Of a stretch of 39,418 nt of DNA, positions 18,436 through 25,818 are shown one piece after another. The translations under genes and the position numbers were made by a program. Below the pieces are notes generated by a model. It was not told the DNA's origin. It worked only from the letters and a program-made list of their open reading frames with translations, and made no database searches. The first letter of the stretch is position 1; each line of letters starts with the position of its first letter. The DNA lies in IMG/VR virus record IMGVR_UViG_3300027763_000111, positions 1 to 39,418 of that record. One strand, given 5' to 3'. The DNA is from a virus.

Positions 18436-18583
18436 TTTGTTTATTTTTAATTATTTCTATCCATATATCTAACCAAGCGATTTGTATATCAATACTTGCA
18501 TAATATTCTCTGTGTTTATGATTTCTAAATACCCTAAACATAATTCCAAAGTCTGTCCAATCCCATAAAAAATTTAGTCTCAT
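18425..18583 (-). CDS. Small aromatic-rich protein, 52 residues
   Basis: This frame begins MRLNFLWDWTDFGIMFRVFR and continues HREYYASIDIQIAWLDIWIEI. Its ATG overlaps the stop of the 72-residue gene (ATGA at 18580-18583), and it ends 11 bases inside the next gene. The many Trp, Tyr and Phe residues with a hydrophobic second half suggest a small amphipathic or membrane-associated protein. Start-stop coupling on both sides supports coding. Confidence 0.72.
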   Translation of the reverse strand: MRLNFLWDWTDFGIMFRVFRNHKHREYYASIDIQIAWLDIWIEIIKNKQNGK

Positions 18584-18798
18584 ATTTTTTTTTCTTTTTT
18601 ATAAATTTCTAATGTTTTTTCAATAGTAACATTATCAAATAAAACGTTTTCTTGATATTTAATCAAGAACCATCCTGCAAACCCAATAGCAAATTCATCT
18701 GCTATAACTTCAAATTGTTCAGCTGATTCTTTTGTTAATTTAAAACTATATGCATTAATATGTATTGCTTCTTCTTGAAGCTTTTCTTTTAGTGTCAT
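18580..18798 (-). CDS. Small phage protein of unknown function, 72 residues
   Basis: Begins MTLKEKLQEEAIHINAYSFK and carries ADEFAIGFAGWFLIKYQEN, a segment often seen in short Bacteroidetes phage proteins, then a basic tail. It is predicted helical and soluble. Three bases separate it from the primase gene and an ATGA overlap couples it to the next. No function is known to me. Confidence 0.72.
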   Translation of the reverse strand: MTLKEKLQEEAIHINAYSFKLTKESAEQFEVIADEFAIGFAGWFLIKYQENVLFDNVTIEKTLEIYKKEKKI

Positions 18799-18801
18799 AT
18801 C

Positions 18802-21216
18802 TTAAAATTTAAATTCATCATTAATTTCTTCCTCTTCTTCCTTAATACTCGTGTCCTTAAACTTGATCCATCTGCCAGTGTTGTTACGTCCTTCTAAAGG
18901 AGTAACTCCAGTAACAAATAAACCATACGATACTAACCACTTGTAAAATATAGTCCGTGATATTGTCATCTTAGCCTTCGGTGCAAAGTCTGGATTGTCT
19001 TGGATAAAGTCAAGATATAAATCTTGCTTGTACAGTATCTCTCCCAACGTAATCGTAGGCTTATCATCCATCAGCCCAACCCACTCAATAAACTCGTGGC
19101 AAGTATCTGCCGATAACTTACGGATCTTAAGATTAACAAACTCACTCTTGACTAAACCTGTTGTTAGGTATGCCTGTAAACTCTTGATCATATAGTTATC
19201 GAACTTGCACCACTCGTTGTCATCCCACTCAGTAAACAATAACCTACCAAACTCTACCAACGGAGTAAACTCTTTGGTATAGAACTGCTTGAACTCAAGC
19301 TCCCACTTACGTCTCTCGAATGAGTTACCCTTACCCTTGATGGCGTAGTTTGTTGTGATAATAATCTTAGGAGACTTCGCAAATGGAATATGCATTGCAT
19401 CCTTATTCTTTCTCTCCAAGGTTATACCCTCTGTAATCACACTGAACAACCTCTCGAAGTTGAAGTGCTTCTTAACATCATCAAACGCAAGTATCTGGGT
19501 ATCAACTGACACGGTCTGGTATGGGAACGAACTATCGAAGTTCACGCTCTTACCATCGATAAAGGCTAACTTCTTCATCTGAGATATTGCATTGGTAAAT
19601 AACCCCTTACCAGTCCCGCCCTCTGGGTTATCTGTGATTACCTCATCATTTAGAATGACCGCAGGACAGTAAGATAAATTCTTATATCCGTGCATAAGGA
19701 ATCCAATCGTGCTCTCAAGAGAGTCAATGCGAGTCTGTTCATCGTTTGATACGTTTGATATAAATGTCTTGAAGTCACAGTCTGTGATCTCACAAATGTT
19801 AAAGTCTCTATCGATCACCTGGTCTGCCCATATATAACCACCAAGATCGATATAGTCAATGATGTCGATGCTGTCCTTGTCTATGCGAACAGCACAATTC
19901 TTGTAATAAAGGTACGCATTGTCCTTGTCATCCTCCATAAAATATACATCAACAGAAGATAATAGAGATAGAAAGTCCTCCTTAAAGAACCTAGTCTTGT
20001 CTGCAAAGTAGTTGTAAACTGATAAGTCATCGATTGTTTGTAAATGGTTTAGTATAAAGTCTTTGATCTCGTCCTCTGACGTATGGTCGATGAGGTTGTT
20101 GGTTACTCTTACAAAGATGTAACTCTTGCCACCATTTGGCATGTACTTGAAGAATCCGTTGTCCTCCAGGAACTCTCTGAATAGGTAGTGAATGATGCTT
20201 ATGGCTCCCTTGTCTGACTTGCTCCAGTACTTCTGACTTGCCTCGTCTCTGTCGATTGTATCGATCACATCGTCAATTGCATTCTCCGATATGTTCAAAC
20301 CCATTAGCTCAGACTTGATCTCTTTCTTGGAAATTCCACGCTTGATCTTCTGTCGAACCTGAGTCAACTTGTCATCATCTTCATAAAACTTTGTACCGAA
20401 CTTCTGAGTCTGTCTGTATGCTGAGTCGATAATGGTTCTGATCTCTTGCATTGGAAAGTCCTGACTGTCGAACTGCCCCATAACATACTCTGCCAACGAC
20501 TTGCTTACTCCGTAGTCATTGAATGCTGAGGCTAGTATGAATACATTATTGTTACGCTCACCATCAACAAGTCCGTACTTCCTAGTCCACCACTTCATAA
20601 GTATCTCGATTATCTTATTCTCGTTGGTTATAGGAATGGTTGGTTTAGATGTTACCTTATCCATCTCAATATACTCGTGCTCTGACAGTGTGTTCCATAG
20701 CTCGCTTGAGGTGTTCACATATATCTCTGGATCGTATGACTCGTAGCATACCCTTGAGATATTCTTTGAGGTCTTATCGAAGTACTTAGAGTTGAAGTGT
20801 TTCTCTAATGAGTTGAAGTAGTTCTTATGGTTCTCAATATCCCTAGGTATCTTTACGATCACCTTGAGTCCGTTCCCAGACGGTGAAACAAACACAGAAT
20901 AGGTATACTTATTCTTTGAAATTACAGCCTTATCAGCCTTCATTTCTTTCTCTGTAGCATAACCATCAAAGTCTAGGCAAATGAACCCTGAGTGCTCTAA
21001 AATAGCCTTATCCTCACGCTTAGTGAACTTACCTGAGAAGCACACCGCAGGTAGTTGTTGCTTTAGTATATTACGAGTGGACTTGTCCTTCTCGTTTCTG
21101 ATACCTTCAACGATGTCTTTAGAGGCACCGTTCTGGATCCTATCAAGCATCACACCAATTGTCTTGAAGAATGGTGTTGATGTTGACTTGATGTCTCTGA
21201 AAATCGTTACTTCCAT
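18802..21216 (-). CDS. Primase-polymerase / superfamily 3 helicase replication protein
   Basis: 804 residues. The N-terminal 1-190 matches the VirE-N/BT4734-type primase-polymerase domain: LDFDG with metal-binding D82 and D84, then SPSGNGLK (112-118). Residues about 190-300 contain a PriCT-like helical region. The C-terminal half is a D5-like superfamily 3 helicase with Walker A GGTGKG (533-538) and Walker B FDD (D579-D580), ending in a winged-helix-like part and an acidic tail. It would synthesise primers and unwind DNA for phage replication. The gene looks richer in G+C by eye than its small neighbours. It starts with ATG 10 bases inside the upstream ATPase gene. Confidence 0.92.
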   Translation of the reverse strand: MEVTIFRDIKSTSTPFFKTIGVMLDRIQNGASKDIVEGIRNEKDKSTRNILKQQLPAVCFSGKFTKREDKAILEHSGFICLDFDGYATEKEMKADKAVISKNKYTYSVFVSPSGNGLKVIVKIPRDIENHKNYFNSLEKHFNSKYFDKTSKNISRVCYESYDPEIYVNTSSELWNTLSEHEYIEMDKVTSKPTIPITNENKIIEILMKWWTRKYGLVDGERNNNVFILASAFNDYGVSKSLAEYVMGQFDSQDFPMQEIRTIIDSAYRQTQKFGTKFYEDDDKLTQVRQKIKRGISKKEIKSELMGLNISENAIDDVIDTIDRDEASQKYWSKSDKGAISIIHYLFREFLEDNGFFKYMPNGGKSYIFVRVTNNLIDHTSEDEIKDFILNHLQTIDDLSVYNYFADKTRFFKEDFLSLLSSVDVYFMEDDKDNAYLYYKNCAVRIDKDSIDIIDYIDLGGYIWADQVIDRDFNICEITDCDFKTFISNVSNDEQTRIDSLESTIGFLMHGYKNLSYCPAVILNDEVITDNPEGGTGKGLFTNAISQMKKLAFIDGKSVNFDSSFPYQTVSVDTQILAFDDVKKHFNFERLFSVITEGITLERKNKDAMHIPFAKSPKIIITTNYAIKGKGNSFERRKWELEFKQFYTKEFTPLVEFGRLLFTEWDDNEWCKFDNYMIKSLQAYLTTGLVKSEFVNLKIRKLSADTCHEFIEWVGLMDDKPTITLGEILYKQDLYLDFIQDNPDFAPKAKMTISRTIFYKWLVSYGLFVTGVTPLEGRNNTGRWIKFKDTSIKEEEEEINDEFKF

Positions 21217-21575
21217 ATAGTCTCTATTATATTAATTCTTCTATTTAAACTACTTCCAAGTTTTTCAATAGCGTCTCTTGTTATTTCTTCACTACAAACT
21301 ATTATTATTTTTGGAGTTATGTAAAATATTGATTTGCCAGGTCTTTCTACTAATACATAATCATACGTGCTAAAAATAATGTTTACTAATGTGTTTATAT
21401 TATTTACTTCGTCAAATATTATTACTTCTGTATCTTTTTTGCACATACTATAACTAAAACTACCTATAGGTAGGTTTATTCTTATCGTGTTGAAGTTGCA
21501 AGCCATTGCTTCCGCAATTCTTGACTTACCGCTTGCTCTTCTACCAATTATTACTGTTGTTTTCTTTATTTCCAT
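21207..21575 (-). CDS. Small P-loop ATPase
   Basis: 122 residues with Walker A GRRASGKS (11-18) and Walker B VIIFDEV (D55-E56). Later strands (YVLVERPG, KIIIVCSEE) and an Arg-rich end (SLNRRINII) complete a minimal AAA+/RecA-like core that lacks a lid. It lies directly before the primase-helicase gene and overlaps it, so it may load or assist that protein. Its small size means it probably acts as an oligomer or with a partner. The role is inferred. Confidence 0.75.
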   Translation of the reverse strand: MEIKKTTVIIGRRASGKSRIAEAMACNFNTIRINLPIGSFSYSMCKKDTEVIIFDEVNNINTLVNIIFSTYDYVLVERPGKSIFYITPKIIIVCSEEITRDAIEKLGSSLNRRINIIETIWK

Positions 21576-21652
21576 TTCTCGTAAAATTCAATTAATGTTA
21601 TTATAAAGTGTGCAAAAAAGTAACCTACAATAAATGCTGCTATACTTTCCAT
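21566..21652 (-). CDS. Very small membrane protein, 28 residues
   Basis: A short frame, MESIAAFIVGYFFAHFIITL then IEFYEKWK, forming one membrane helix with a charged end. It fills the space between the SSB terminator and the ATPase gene and its stop overlaps the ATPase ATG. The same layout occurs at 25500-25592, 28639-28749 and 29088-29195. Coding is inferred from composition and coupling. Confidence 0.55.
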   Translation of the reverse strand: MESIAAFIVGYFFAHFIITLIEFYEKWK

Positions 21653-21665
21653 AATTTGTGTTGTT

Positions 21666-21691
21666 AAAAAAGCCTCCCGTGAAGGAGGCTT
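21666..21691 (-). terminator. Rho-independent terminator after the SSB-like gene
   Basis: On the - strand an AGCCTCC stem (21690-21684), 6-base loop and GGAGGCT (21677-21671) are followed by a run of T, 9 bases after the SSB-like stop. It would reduce transcription into the ATPase and primase genes, which have no obvious promoter of their own, so partial read-through is likely. Confidence 0.85.
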
Positions 21692-21699
21692 GGTTAGTT

Positions 21700-21987
21700 T
21701 TAGAATGGAAGACTATCGTCTGCCTCTTGTGGTTGTTGTGCTGGTGCTGGTTTCTTAGCTCCATCAGAGTCATAGACTACCTTCCCATTTCCTAAGAAAT
21801 TTCTGTCTACCTTAGCTTCTCTTTCTTCTTTACTCTGTGACTGCCAAGCAGAAACAGTGTTTCCGAACTTGTCTTCTTCGTCATTCAATGAGACCGTTAA
21901 GTTTAGGTACGTTCCTTTTGCACCTGCAACTAATAATTCTTTTTTAATTTTCGTAACATCGATTGAAACGCTTAATAATTTTGACAT
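21700..21987 (-). CDS. Single-stranded DNA-binding protein-like
   Basis: 95 residues. The N-terminal 1-70 is compact and beta-rich (LLSVSIDVTKIKK...YLNLTVSLND). A Pro/Ala/Gln linker follows and the protein ends in the acidic tip ADDSLPF, the hallmark tail by which SSB proteins recruit partners. The length is short for a full OB fold, so it could be a related small SSB-like family of Bacteroidetes phages. It is placed between tRNA genes and the primase and ATPase genes, and followed by a strong terminator. Confidence 0.75.
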   Translation of the reverse strand: MSKLLSVSIDVTKIKKELLVAGAKGTYLNLTVSLNDEEDKFGNTVSAWQSQSKEEREAKVDRNFLGNGKVVYDSDGAKKPAPAQQPQEADDSLPF

Positions 21988-22045
21988 TTTATTTAATTTT
22001 AATGTGTTCCCTACCTTTTTTTACTGTTGTCGGATTTTCAGTTTG

Positions 22046-22123
22046 TAACAGAGGTAGGATTCGAACCTACATATCACGGCATATCTTTCAATACCGCGTG
22101 CCTCTCCACTCAGCCACTCTGTT
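22046..22123 (-). tRNA. tRNA-like gene with abnormal anticodon arm (possibly Ser)
   Basis: The acceptor stem AACAGAG/CTCTGTT, the D-arm (GCTGAGTGG...GGC, Ser-like) and the T-arm GTAGG-TTCGAAT-CCTAC are clear. Between them 29 bases form an 8-bp stem, CGCGGTAT with ATGCCGTG, closing an 8-base loop TGAAAGAT. A normal arm has 5 bp and 7 bases. Because of this the anticodon is not certain: TGA (Ser) is suggested by the D-arm and loop, but the usual U33 position does not fit. CCA is not encoded. Confidence 0.7.
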
Positions 22124-22138
22124 TAAGCATGTTATTCG

Positions 22139-22204
22139 GAGAGATGCTATCTCTCAGACATATAAAAGGCAATTCTTTATTTAACCTCTCGAGTGGTGTT
22201 GCCT
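22139..22204 (-). other. Structured linker between the two tRNA-like genes
   Basis: The spacer holds a 7-bp hairpin (GAGAGAT/ATCTCTC, 22139-22155) and a longer-range stem (AGGCAA 22167-22172 with TTGCCT 22199-22204). These may guide RNase cutting of a joint tRNA-mRNA transcript, or be remnants of another RNA gene. No tRNA or protein is visible here. Confidence 0.4.
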
Positions 22205-22217
22205 AACGCTGCTTATT

Positions 22218-22288
22218 GCGCTACGGCAGGAATCGAACCTGCGTCCTTAAGTAAAAGGCTCAAGATAATACCACTATACCACGTAGCT
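22218..22288 (-). tRNA. tRNA-like gene, probable tRNA-Lys (UUU), atypical
   Basis: GCTACG/CGTAGC forms the acceptor, with a first-pair A-G mismatch. The D-arm (GTATAGTGGTATTAT) and T-arm GCAGG-TTCGATT-CCTGC are good. The anticodon stem TTGAG/CTTAA closes the loop CCTTTTA, placing TTT at 34-36 but giving C33 and T37 instead of the usual U33 and purine 37; shifting by one restores these but breaks the stem. CCA is not encoded. Confidence 0.7.
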
Positions 22289-22294
22289 GAATTA

Positions 22295-22316
22295 CAAATA
22301 TAAAACAAATATTTGT
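22295..22316 (-). promoter_or_regulatory. tRNA operon promoter with palindromic operator candidate
   Basis: TATATTTG (22302-22295, - strand) fits the -7 consensus and ends 6 bases before the first tRNA base. Directly upstream is the perfect 12-bp palindrome ACAAATATTTGT (22305-22316), a possible operator. No -33 TTTG at 20-base spacing is present. Confidence 0.6.
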
Positions 22317-22332
22317 ATTTATTACATTTTAT

Positions 22333-23046
22333 CTACAAAACTTCTCTTATGTAGTAGTTATTAATATCTTCAGTTTTATTTTTACCGTAGAACTTTTCGT
22401 AGATCTCTACTGCTCTGAGCACCTTATCTCTACCTCCTAACACAAAGTCTTCTGTAGGCTCAAATACCCCTAGCTCATGAGTTGTCTTGTCGATCACATA
22501 GAAGATCAAAGGCTTGTCAAAAAACTGTTGGTACAAATAGGCCTGAGAGTCGTAGTTGTACTTCTTAGCTGACCATCTAAAGTCCTTGATGTTCGATGTT
22601 GTCTTGATGTCAATCACCATCTCATCTGTTACAATATCCGCCTTACCTTTGAACTTATGTCCGAACAACTCCATAATCGCAGGTTCTTCGTACACGTTAC
22701 CGTCCTTATAAATATTCTCGTAGAAGAAGAAGTTTGACTTGATAGTTCTTACCATCTCCTCTAGGTTCTCTACCTCTCCCTTAAGAAGAAGTAGTTTACC
22801 CTGAGATGCATCTTTGTAAATGTTTGTGTTCCTTGTACTTGCCTCGACAATCTCGAAGTTGTTTAACTTCTCAGGCTCCAGAAGTGCCGTATGGAAGTAA
22901 CTTCCTTGTAGCATTGGAACTGTTGGATCTTGTTTTACTCCATACATTTTTGGGTTACTCAGCAGAACTCCTACCGTACTATTCGATAGGAATTGTGATC
23001 CGTATTCTCCGTAATAATCTTCATCATTTCTTAATTTATCCAACAT
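22333..23046 (-). CDS. PD-(D/E)XK exonuclease (RecE/exodeoxyribonuclease VIII type)
   Basis: 237 residues. The order of motifs fits the phage exonuclease family: GSYFHTALLEPE near 48-59, GKADIV (D137), VIDIKTT (D146, K148) and QAYLYQ (168-173). This enzyme degrades one strand of double-stranded DNA to leave single-stranded ends for annealing. It overlaps the annealing-protein gene by 11 bases, forming a two-gene recombination module as in many phages. The start is ATG. The expected host RecBCD-independent recombination role is family knowledge; activity here is inferred. Confidence 0.88.
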   Translation of the reverse strand: MLDKLRNDEDYYGEYGSQFLSNSTVGVLLSNPKMYGVKQDPTVPMLQGSYFHTALLEPEKLNNFEIVEASTRNTNIYKDASQGKLLLLKGEVENLEEMVRTIKSNFFFYENIYKDGNVYEEPAIMELFGHKFKGKADIVTDEMVIDIKTTSNIKDFRWSAKKYNYDSQAYLYQQFFDKPLIFYVIDKTTHELGVFEPTEDFVLGGRDKVLRAVEIYEKFYGKNKTEDINNYYIREVL

Positions 23047-23605
23047 ACTTTCCTAGTTCTTTTTTTGTTAATGTATCAATCTTGTACTTTACTTGCAGGT
23101 TCTTGATGATTGGTGCAAGTCCTAACTGCTTGTTAGCCTTGATATAGTCCAGAACCTTATCCCAATTTGCATCACCTATGTTTAGGTCTACTAGCGTAAC
23201 TACTTTTTCTGTCTTAGCTACAGTAACTAAATCCTCTCCAGACCATAGCGACAATCCTAGTCCGTGCATCGCAATAGCCTTAGTCATAGATCTTTGTATT
23301 GTTTTATTCACGTCCATTGATGTAATATCTTCAATCTTAATCGACTTGTTTCTAAAGTCCATAATTGGTAGATAATCAATATGCTCCAGACCTTCAATCA
23401 CAACTCCAACCTTTACATAGCCTGACTTACCGTCATTGAAGTAGTTTAAACCTGTTAGGTTATCTTCATATACAACTCGTTGTGCCGTTGGAAACTCTTG
23501 CTTCACTAGGCTCCATGCATTACTCCAAGAAAGATAGTCTTGGTTTCCTTTCCTTGCAATCTTTGACTTTACGTCTATTGCTGATAATTTTTTGAATACT
23601 TCCAT
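23036..23605 (-). CDS. Sak3-like (DUF1071) single-strand annealing protein
   Basis: 189 residues. The N-terminus FKKLSAIDVKSKIARKGNQDYLSWSNAW and the central MDVNKTIQRSMTKAIAMHGLGLSLW are typical of the Sak3/DUF1071 recombinases of phages, which coat and anneal single-stranded DNA. A C-terminal helical part (LDYIKANKQLG) is also expected. It is paired with the exonuclease, which it overlaps, and lies two bases after an 82-residue gene. Confidence in the family is good; biochemical activity is inferred. Confidence 0.88.
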   Translation of the reverse strand: MEVFKKLSAIDVKSKIARKGNQDYLSWSNAWSLVKQEFPTAQRVVYEDNLTGLNYFNDGKSGYVKVGVVIEGLEHIDYLPIMDFRNKSIKIEDITSMDVNKTIQRSMTKAIAMHGLGLSLWSGEDLVTVAKTEKVVTLVDLNIGDANWDKVLDYIKANKQLGLAPIIKNLQVKYKIDTLTKKELGKYVG

Positions 23606-23606
23606 T

Positions 23607-23855
23607 TTATTTAATTTGTTTAATTATTTGTCTAACTTCTTCGATTTTATTCAAGCAATCCCTAACATCTTCCGATCCTTCGATCTTCAGATCCAGATAC
23701 TTATTCAATGCCTGGGGCAAAGATAGGAAAAACCATTGGTCTTTATGTAAAAAATCTACCATTATTTTATTCTTTTCTCTCTGGCGTTGTTGTTGAAAGT
23801 TTAGAACCGTTCCTGCTCCGTCTGTGTCAATACTGTAGTTGTCGTCTAGTCTCAT
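23607..23855 (-). CDS. Small phage protein of unknown function, 82 residues
   Basis: Begins MRLDDNYSIDTDGAGTVLNF, then a basic helical stretch (QQQRQREKNKIMVDF) and a C-terminal helix (RDCLNKIEEVRQIIKQIK). There is no known motif. Only a one-base gap separates it from each neighbour. Because it stands just upstream of the recombination pair it may belong to that module, but this is positional only. Confidence 0.65.
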   Translation of the reverse strand: MRLDDNYSIDTDGAGTVLNFQQQRQREKNKIMVDFLHKDQWFFLSLPQALNKYLDLKIEGSEDVRDCLNKIEEVRQIIKQIK

Positions 23856-23856
23856 C

Positions 23857-24624
23857 TTATTTATTTTTTAAAATTTCTATTTTATTTGATTTTTTTCTAT
23901 TATCTTCCGCCCACAATGGTTGGAAGTTTGTGTAATTGTTAAGTTTTATTAAATGTTCTTCATCAATTGCTAATGATACTGGATATATATGGTCAAGATG
24001 CCACTCTCCATAATTATTCCAGTTCATTCCATCAGCAAATCGTTGTTCTAAGTGTTTTTTAAAGTATTCAAAAGAACATCCAAGTATATCATAAGTTTTT
24101 GATTTTTTAGAATAACCTTGATTTTTAATGGATTGGTATATTCTTGTTCTTATATTTCCACTTAATTTAAATAAAGGATCATTTAATTTTCTATTTATTC
24201 TATTTTTATTTAACTTACCTTTATTATTTAAATCCCATTGTTTTTTATATTCTTTGTTATTAAAATTATATTGTGCATGGTATTTTTTTAATTCTTCTTT
24301 ATTTTCTAAACGATATTGTTTATTATATTCCTTTGTTTTTTCCTTATTGTTTAAACGGTATTGTTTTTTAATTTTTAATATTTCTTCTTTATTATCTAAA
24401 TAATATTTTTTTAATTCTTCTTTATTTTCTAAATAATATTGTTTTTGATATTCTTTTGCATTTTCTTTATTATCAAAACGGTATTGTTTTTGATAATCTT
24501 TTTTACTTTCTGCGTAATATTTACAACAATTTTTACACCAAACATTATACCCATCTTTTTGACTTTTTTGTTTATAAAAGTTACTAAATTCTTTCTCAAC
24601 CTTACATTTTGTACATATCTTCAT
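23857..24624 (-). CDS. HNH homing endonuclease with N-terminal zinc finger and helical repeats
   Basis: 255 residues from the ATG at 24624. A CxxC pair at 4-7 and another at 30-33 form a zinc finger. Residues about 40-145 are seven imperfect repeats of the type Y-R-L-x-NKE-x-x-K-x-Y. The C-terminus is an HNH nuclease (WHLDHIYPVSLA, then NFQPLWAEDNRKKSNK). Such proteins cut DNA and spread as mobile genes. An earlier in-frame ATG (24648) exists but sits in a predicted hairpin stem, so I favour 24624. The very low GC and private promoter support an inserted gene. Confidence 0.88.
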   Translation of the reverse strand: MKICTKCKVEKEFSNFYKQKSQKDGYNVWCKNCCKYYAESKKDYQKQYRFDNKENAKEYQKQYYLENKEELKKYYLDNKEEILKIKKQYRLNNKEKTKEYNKQYRLENKEELKKYHAQYNFNNKEYKKQWDLNNKGKLNKNRINRKLNDPLFKLSGNIRTRIYQSIKNQGYSKKSKTYDILGCSFEYFKKHLEQRFADGMNWNNYGEWHLDHIYPVSLAIDEEHLIKLNNYTNFQPLWAEDNRKKSNKIEILKNK

Positions 24625-24641
24625 GTTATTTAAAATAAAAT

Positions 24642-24679
24642 ACCCCATGAATTGGAAGTAGAGTTCCGCATCATAGGGT
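24642..24679 (-). promoter_or_regulatory. Leader hairpin of the HNH gene
   Basis: On the - strand ACCCtATGA pairs with TCATgGGGT and an inner GGAA pairs with TTCC. The 3' arm contains the upstream in-frame ATG, which would be hidden. This may direct initiation to the next ATG at 24624. Confidence 0.55.
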
Positions 24680-24693
24680 TTTTAAAAAATCTT

Positions 24694-24727
24694 TAATGTA
24701 ATAAGTTCTCTACCAAATATTACGTTA
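24694..24727 (-). promoter_or_regulatory. Dyad at the HNH gene transcription start
   Basis: TAATGTAATA (24694-24703) and TATTACGTTA (24718-24727) form a 10-base dyad with one mismatch, right after the -7 box, where the transcript would begin. It is a candidate operator or 5'-end hairpin. Confidence 0.4.
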
Positions 24728-24735
24728 CAAAGATA
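24728..24735 (-). promoter_or_regulatory. -7 promoter box of the HNH gene
   Basis: TATCTTTG on the - strand, preceded by TTG, fits the TAnnTTTG consensus. It lies about 104 bases before the chosen HNH start codon, in the only sizeable gap of this part of the operon. Confidence 0.65.
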
Positions 24736-24755
24736 CAACTTTTTTTATAATGTTT

Positions 24756-25121
24756 CTAAAGAGACCTAAGTTCTTCAATTTTTCTCTCTAACTCTGCAAT
24801 CTCTTTTGAGTGGTCTGGTTTAATTCTGTATTTTCTATCAGGTAATAGGTCTAACCATTCATTTAATAATTCTGAATAGAATTGAAATACATTTTCTGTC
24901 TCTATGCCACATGCTTTTAAGAATATTTCTTCGTTCCATTCATCGTAAAATTCATCTGCCCAAGCATTTGCATACTTGTATGTTAAATTTATAATACTTG
25001 ACTGTCTGTAACAATTTATTAGATAAGGAGCCTTATCAAAATTTGTTATCAGATCACAATTTGTTAACCTGTCTTTAATTGCGTCAAACTGTTCTCGACT
25101 GCATATCATTGCTATTTTCAT
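24756..25121 (-). CDS. Phage protein of unknown function, 121 residues
   Basis: Begins MKIAMICSREQFDAIKDRL and carries LINCYRQSSIINLTYKYANAWADEFYDEWNEEIFLKACGI, then a coiled-coil end (HSKEIAELERKIEELRSL). Related small proteins with the same start are common in phages of this type. Its ATG overlaps the upstream stop by 4 bases. No function can be assigned. Confidence 0.72.
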   Translation of the reverse strand: MKIAMICSREQFDAIKDRLTNCDLITNFDKAPYLINCYRQSSIINLTYKYANAWADEFYDEWNEEIFLKACGIETENVFQFYSELLNEWLDLLPDRKYRIKPDHSKEIAELERKIEELRSL

Positions 25122-25507
25122 ATTGCTTGTTTTAATTTAATTACTTCTGTTATTTTATTCATTATTATTGTTCTGTACTCTTTTAAAGCCTCGTAGTGCT
25201 TTACATTATTACGCTTGGATACTTCCTTCCGTATGTCATTAGATAGTGTCTCTAATGTACGCTTATAGTTCGTCATGCACACCTCATAGACTCCTTGCCT
25301 AAAACCTTTCTCAAAGAATACCTTGTACTGCTCGTCTGTTATCTCCATATAGAAGTCTCCATTGAGAGCCATATTCAGTACCCTTACCTTACCGTCTTTA
25401 TTCTCCACCTTAACGCCTCTATGTATTACTGATACTGAGTCTGGCGTTGTTATCTTAACCCCTAGCCTATCGTTGTAAGCCTCTTCAAAAATTATATCTT
25501 TATTCAT
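25118..25507 (-). CDS. Phage protein of unknown function, 129 residues
   Basis: Begins MNKDIIFEEAYNDRLGVKIT. The first half is beta-rich (VSVIHRGVKVENKDGKVRVLNMAL), the second a long helix (RTLETLSNDIRKEVSKRNNV). No catalytic or binding motif is recognised. It is coupled upstream to a tiny membrane-protein frame and downstream through ATGA. Confidence 0.72.
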   Translation of the reverse strand: MNKDIIFEEAYNDRLGVKITTPDSVSVIHRGVKVENKDGKVRVLNMALNGDFYMEITDEQYKVFFEKGFRQGVYEVCMTNYKRTLETLSNDIRKEVSKRNNVKHYEALKEYRTIIMNKITEVIKLKQAI

Positions 25508-25592
25508 TTGCTTTATTAATTAAATAATACCATAACCAAATTACTTTTGGTCTTATAAACTCATAGCTCAACCATATTAATATATACTCCAT
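25500..25592 (-). CDS. Very small membrane protein, 30 residues
   Basis: The frame MEYILIWLSYEFIRPKVIWL continues WYYLINKANE, mostly hydrophobic with tryptophans and tyrosines, and its stop lies just inside the next gene's start. It fills an otherwise empty gap in the operon. Similar very small hydrophobic frames occur at 21566, 28639 and 29088. Confidence 0.5.
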   Translation of the reverse strand: MEYILIWLSYEFIRPKVIWLWYYLINKANE

Positions 25593-25818
25593 AATCTTAT
25601 TTGTTTTTAAATTGTTCAAACCATTCTTCAATGAAATAAGGACAAGTTTGTTTAAATTTATATATTATTTCTAATACTTCTTCCTCACTATAACTTCTTT
25701 CTTGTTGCCATTTAGTACCAATTTCAAAAAATGTTATATCTCTTTCACAACTACAAATTCTTTCAGCAGCTTCTTCAAGTGTTTCTTTTTCCATCTTATT
25801 TGTTTTTAAATTGTTCAA
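25593..25818. repeat. 26-base direct repeat flanking paralog A
   Basis: An identical stretch of about 26 bases (ATCTTATTTG...TTGTTCAA) occurs at 25593-25618 and 25793-25818. Each copy covers the last codons (EQFKNK) and stop of one paralog plus its downstream spacer, marking the edges of a tandem duplication. Confidence 0.75.
25597..25794 (-). CDS. Small paralogous protein A (AERI...KWQQE...EQFKNK type)
   Basis: 65 residues from the ATG at 25794 (MEKETLEEAAERICSC); the longer frame would use a TTG at 25818. The body holds IGTKWQQERSYSEEEVLEII and the end FEQFKNK. It shares its plan, ending and flanking DNA with the neighbouring 66-residue protein, so the pair arose by tandem duplication. The family is common in Bacteroidetes phages without known function. 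Confidence 0.72.
   Translation of the reverse strand: MEKETLEEAAERICSCERDITFFEIGTKWQQERSYSEEEVLEIIYKFKQTCPYFIEEWFEQFKNK

Noticed and set aside
21588-21773. Possible 61-residue gene on the - strand
   Set aside because: It runs through the terminator and the end of the SSB-like gene in another frame; a better 28-residue frame uses the gap.
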